Part shown: piece by piece, positions 28,152 to 29,167 of the stretch
Layout of the letters: the number at the start of each line of letters is the position of its first letter
Numbering within the stretch: position 1 is the stretch's first letter
DNA from: Fredricksoniimonas sp964643325
Lineage (GTDB): Bacteria > Omnitrophota > Gorgyraeia > Zapsychrales > Fredricksoniimonadaceae
Direction of reading: 5' to 3'
NCBI GenBank assembly: GCA_964643325.1
Contig: CAZXSE010000013.1
Span: forward strand, 1 to 29,167
DNA length: 29,167 bases
Notes under the pieces: model-generated
Databases searched by the model: none
Seen by the model: only the letters and a program-made list of their open reading frames with translations
Told to the model about the DNA's origin: nothing
Translations under genes and position numbers: made by a program

Positions 28152-29167
28152 ATGTCACAACATCAAAAAGGACAAATGACGATCATCATGCTGTTCATCG
28201 CGGCGGCAGCGTTCATCCTGTTCGCGGTGTCCATGAACTGGGGCAGGATCGCCATGATCAAGACCCAGGTCACTATTTCGGCCAATACAGCAGCGTCCGG
28301 CTATGCGTCCATGATCGGCAGTTACGCGCAAAGCGTCAAAGAGAATCAGCTTGGCGGCAAATGGAAGAAATGCAAATACACGCCCATGCTGGAATCCCTG
28401 CTGACCGCGCTCGTGATGGCCATCATTATTGTTGCGGCTGTGGTCATCACGGCGGCGACCGGCGGGGCTGGCGCGGCCATGGGCCCTATAATGACCTCGA
28501 TCGTTGTCGGGGCGAGCATTGGCCTGGTAGCTTCGGTCGCGACCGCCATCATACAAACGACCGCGATCAATCCCATGATCACATCTGCCTGGAAAAAGTG
28601 GCAGAAGAACCTAGACGTGCCGGATCAGTTCATGGAGCAGGGCATACAGACCATGCTGACAAGTGCGACCAGCGACATGGTGATGATCCCGGATGCCTGG
28701 GACCTTGACCTTGACGGCAAGACCGCAACAGATCCGTCATCGCCGGAAAAAGTTTCCCGCTTTTCATATTATTACACAATGCGTCAGAATGTCGCGTCCA
28801 AGAAGGTTTCGCACCACATGAAAGAACTCCAGGAGGTCCTGCGTACCCTGATGATCGACCTGGGGATGTTGAGTACGGAACCGCCTTTGTCATGCCGCAC
28901 CGAAGAGGGGGATCTGAAGCCGTATTGCGATCCGTGCTGTGTTGCGCCCGACAGCAGGCCTGCGCATTGTTCCACAGGCCTATCGGAAGTTCCCGTTGTT
29001 CCTGACGCGTGTCTTGCCGCCGCGGAATGTGATACAGCTTCGCCCGCGACCTGTTATGTTTATAATCCTAATTATCCGAATCAGCAGAATTTGCCGTCGG
29101 ACAGGATCTATAAAGCCCTGGGGACTGACGACATGACCCCGTTCTACACGAACGAAACGGCCAGCGC
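28152..29167 (+). CDS. TadG-like protein (partial, runs off the window)
   Basis: An open frame starts at ATG 28152 (after AAAAGGACC) and continues without a stop to the end, 338 codons. The N-terminus MSQHQKGQMTIIMLFIAAAA, then NWGRIAMIKTQVTISANTAASGYASMI matches the Tad/TadG N-terminal helix and the following Q-x-x-x-D/N-x-A-A-x-A pattern. Unusually a second long hydrophobic, Gly/Ala-rich segment follows at about residues 80-135. An EF-hand-like loop DLDLDGKTATD starts at residue 184. The visible end is Cys-rich (YCDPCC and several more). TadG proteins sit in the envelope and help build or anchor the pilus. Confidence 0.78.
   Translation, partial: MSQHQKGQMTIIMLFIAAAAFILFAVSMNWGRIAMIKTQVTISANTAASGYASMIGSYAQSVKENQLGGKWKKCKYTPMLESLLTALVMAIIIVAAVVITAATGGAGAAMGPIMTSIVVGASIGLVASVATAIIQTTAINPMITSAWKKWQKNLDVPDQFMEQGIQTMLTSATSDMVMIPDAWDLDLDGKTATDPSSPEKVSRFSYYYTMRQNVASKKVSHHMKELQEVLRTLMIDLGMLSTEPPLSCRTEEGDLKPYCDPCCVAPDSRPAHCSTGLSEVPVVPDACLAAAECDTASPATCYVYNPNYPNQQNLPSDRIYKALGTDDMTPFYTNETAS

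Overview
This window looks like the chromosomal replication-origin region of a Gram-negative bacterium, followed by a Tad (tight adherence, type IVc) pilus locus. A run of 100 Ns at 24172-24271 shows it is a draft scaffold. The envelope type follows from a secretin, a lipoprotein signal and YidC with a large periplasmic domain. The lineage cannot be fixed from the sequence. Gene order and the unusual Tad gene fusions suggest an under-sampled phylum, possibly Omnitrophota or another PVC-like group; this is inference only.

Region 1 (1-6250, minus strand): coaC, rpoZ, gmk, yicC, parB, parA, a jag fragment, yidC, yidD and rpmH all read leftward from the origin. Two parS-like sites lie at 4026-4041, just upstream of parA, and at 4185-4200, inside jag. 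The usual rnpA gene between rpmH and yidD is missing, and jag is reduced to its N-terminal domain.

Region 2 (6251-9292): coding strand switches from minus to plus. DnaA boxes lie on both sides of dnaA, and an uninterrupted A/T tract sits just before dnaN. This is a candidate bipartite oriC. Divergent promoters for rpmH (minus) and dnaA (plus) can be read.

Region 3 (6642-14988, plus strand): dnaA, dnaN, a DciA-like DUF721 gene, gyrB and gyrA, then tRNA-Glu(TTC) with its own promoter and terminator, then about 270 bp of non-coding sequence rich in hairpins and short repeats. recF is absent between dnaN and gyrB.

Region 4 (14989-22208): mdh is followed, with no visible promoter, by a parvulin-type lipoprotein, cpaB, a secretin gene carrying a TonB-like C-terminal domain, a single gene that joins the CpaE/TadZ ATPase to the CpaF/TadA motor ATPase, and a DUF192 gene. 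The last four are tightly spaced or overlapping and look like one operon.

Region 5 (22209-29167): an unrecognised 556-residue HTH protein with its own promoter and a perfect palindrome at the transcription start, then a very strong sigma70 promoter leading into a cassette of at least seven Flp-type pilins, a large Cys-rich TadE-like pseudopilin, a short pseudopilin and a TadG-like protein cut by the window edge. Five of the pilins belong to two subfamilies interleaved along the operon, and both large proteins carry EF-hand-like Asp loops. The prepilin peptidase and TadB/TadC platform genes are not in the window and may lie downstream. The Tad locus, with two gene fusions and a diversified pilin set, is the most unusual system here.
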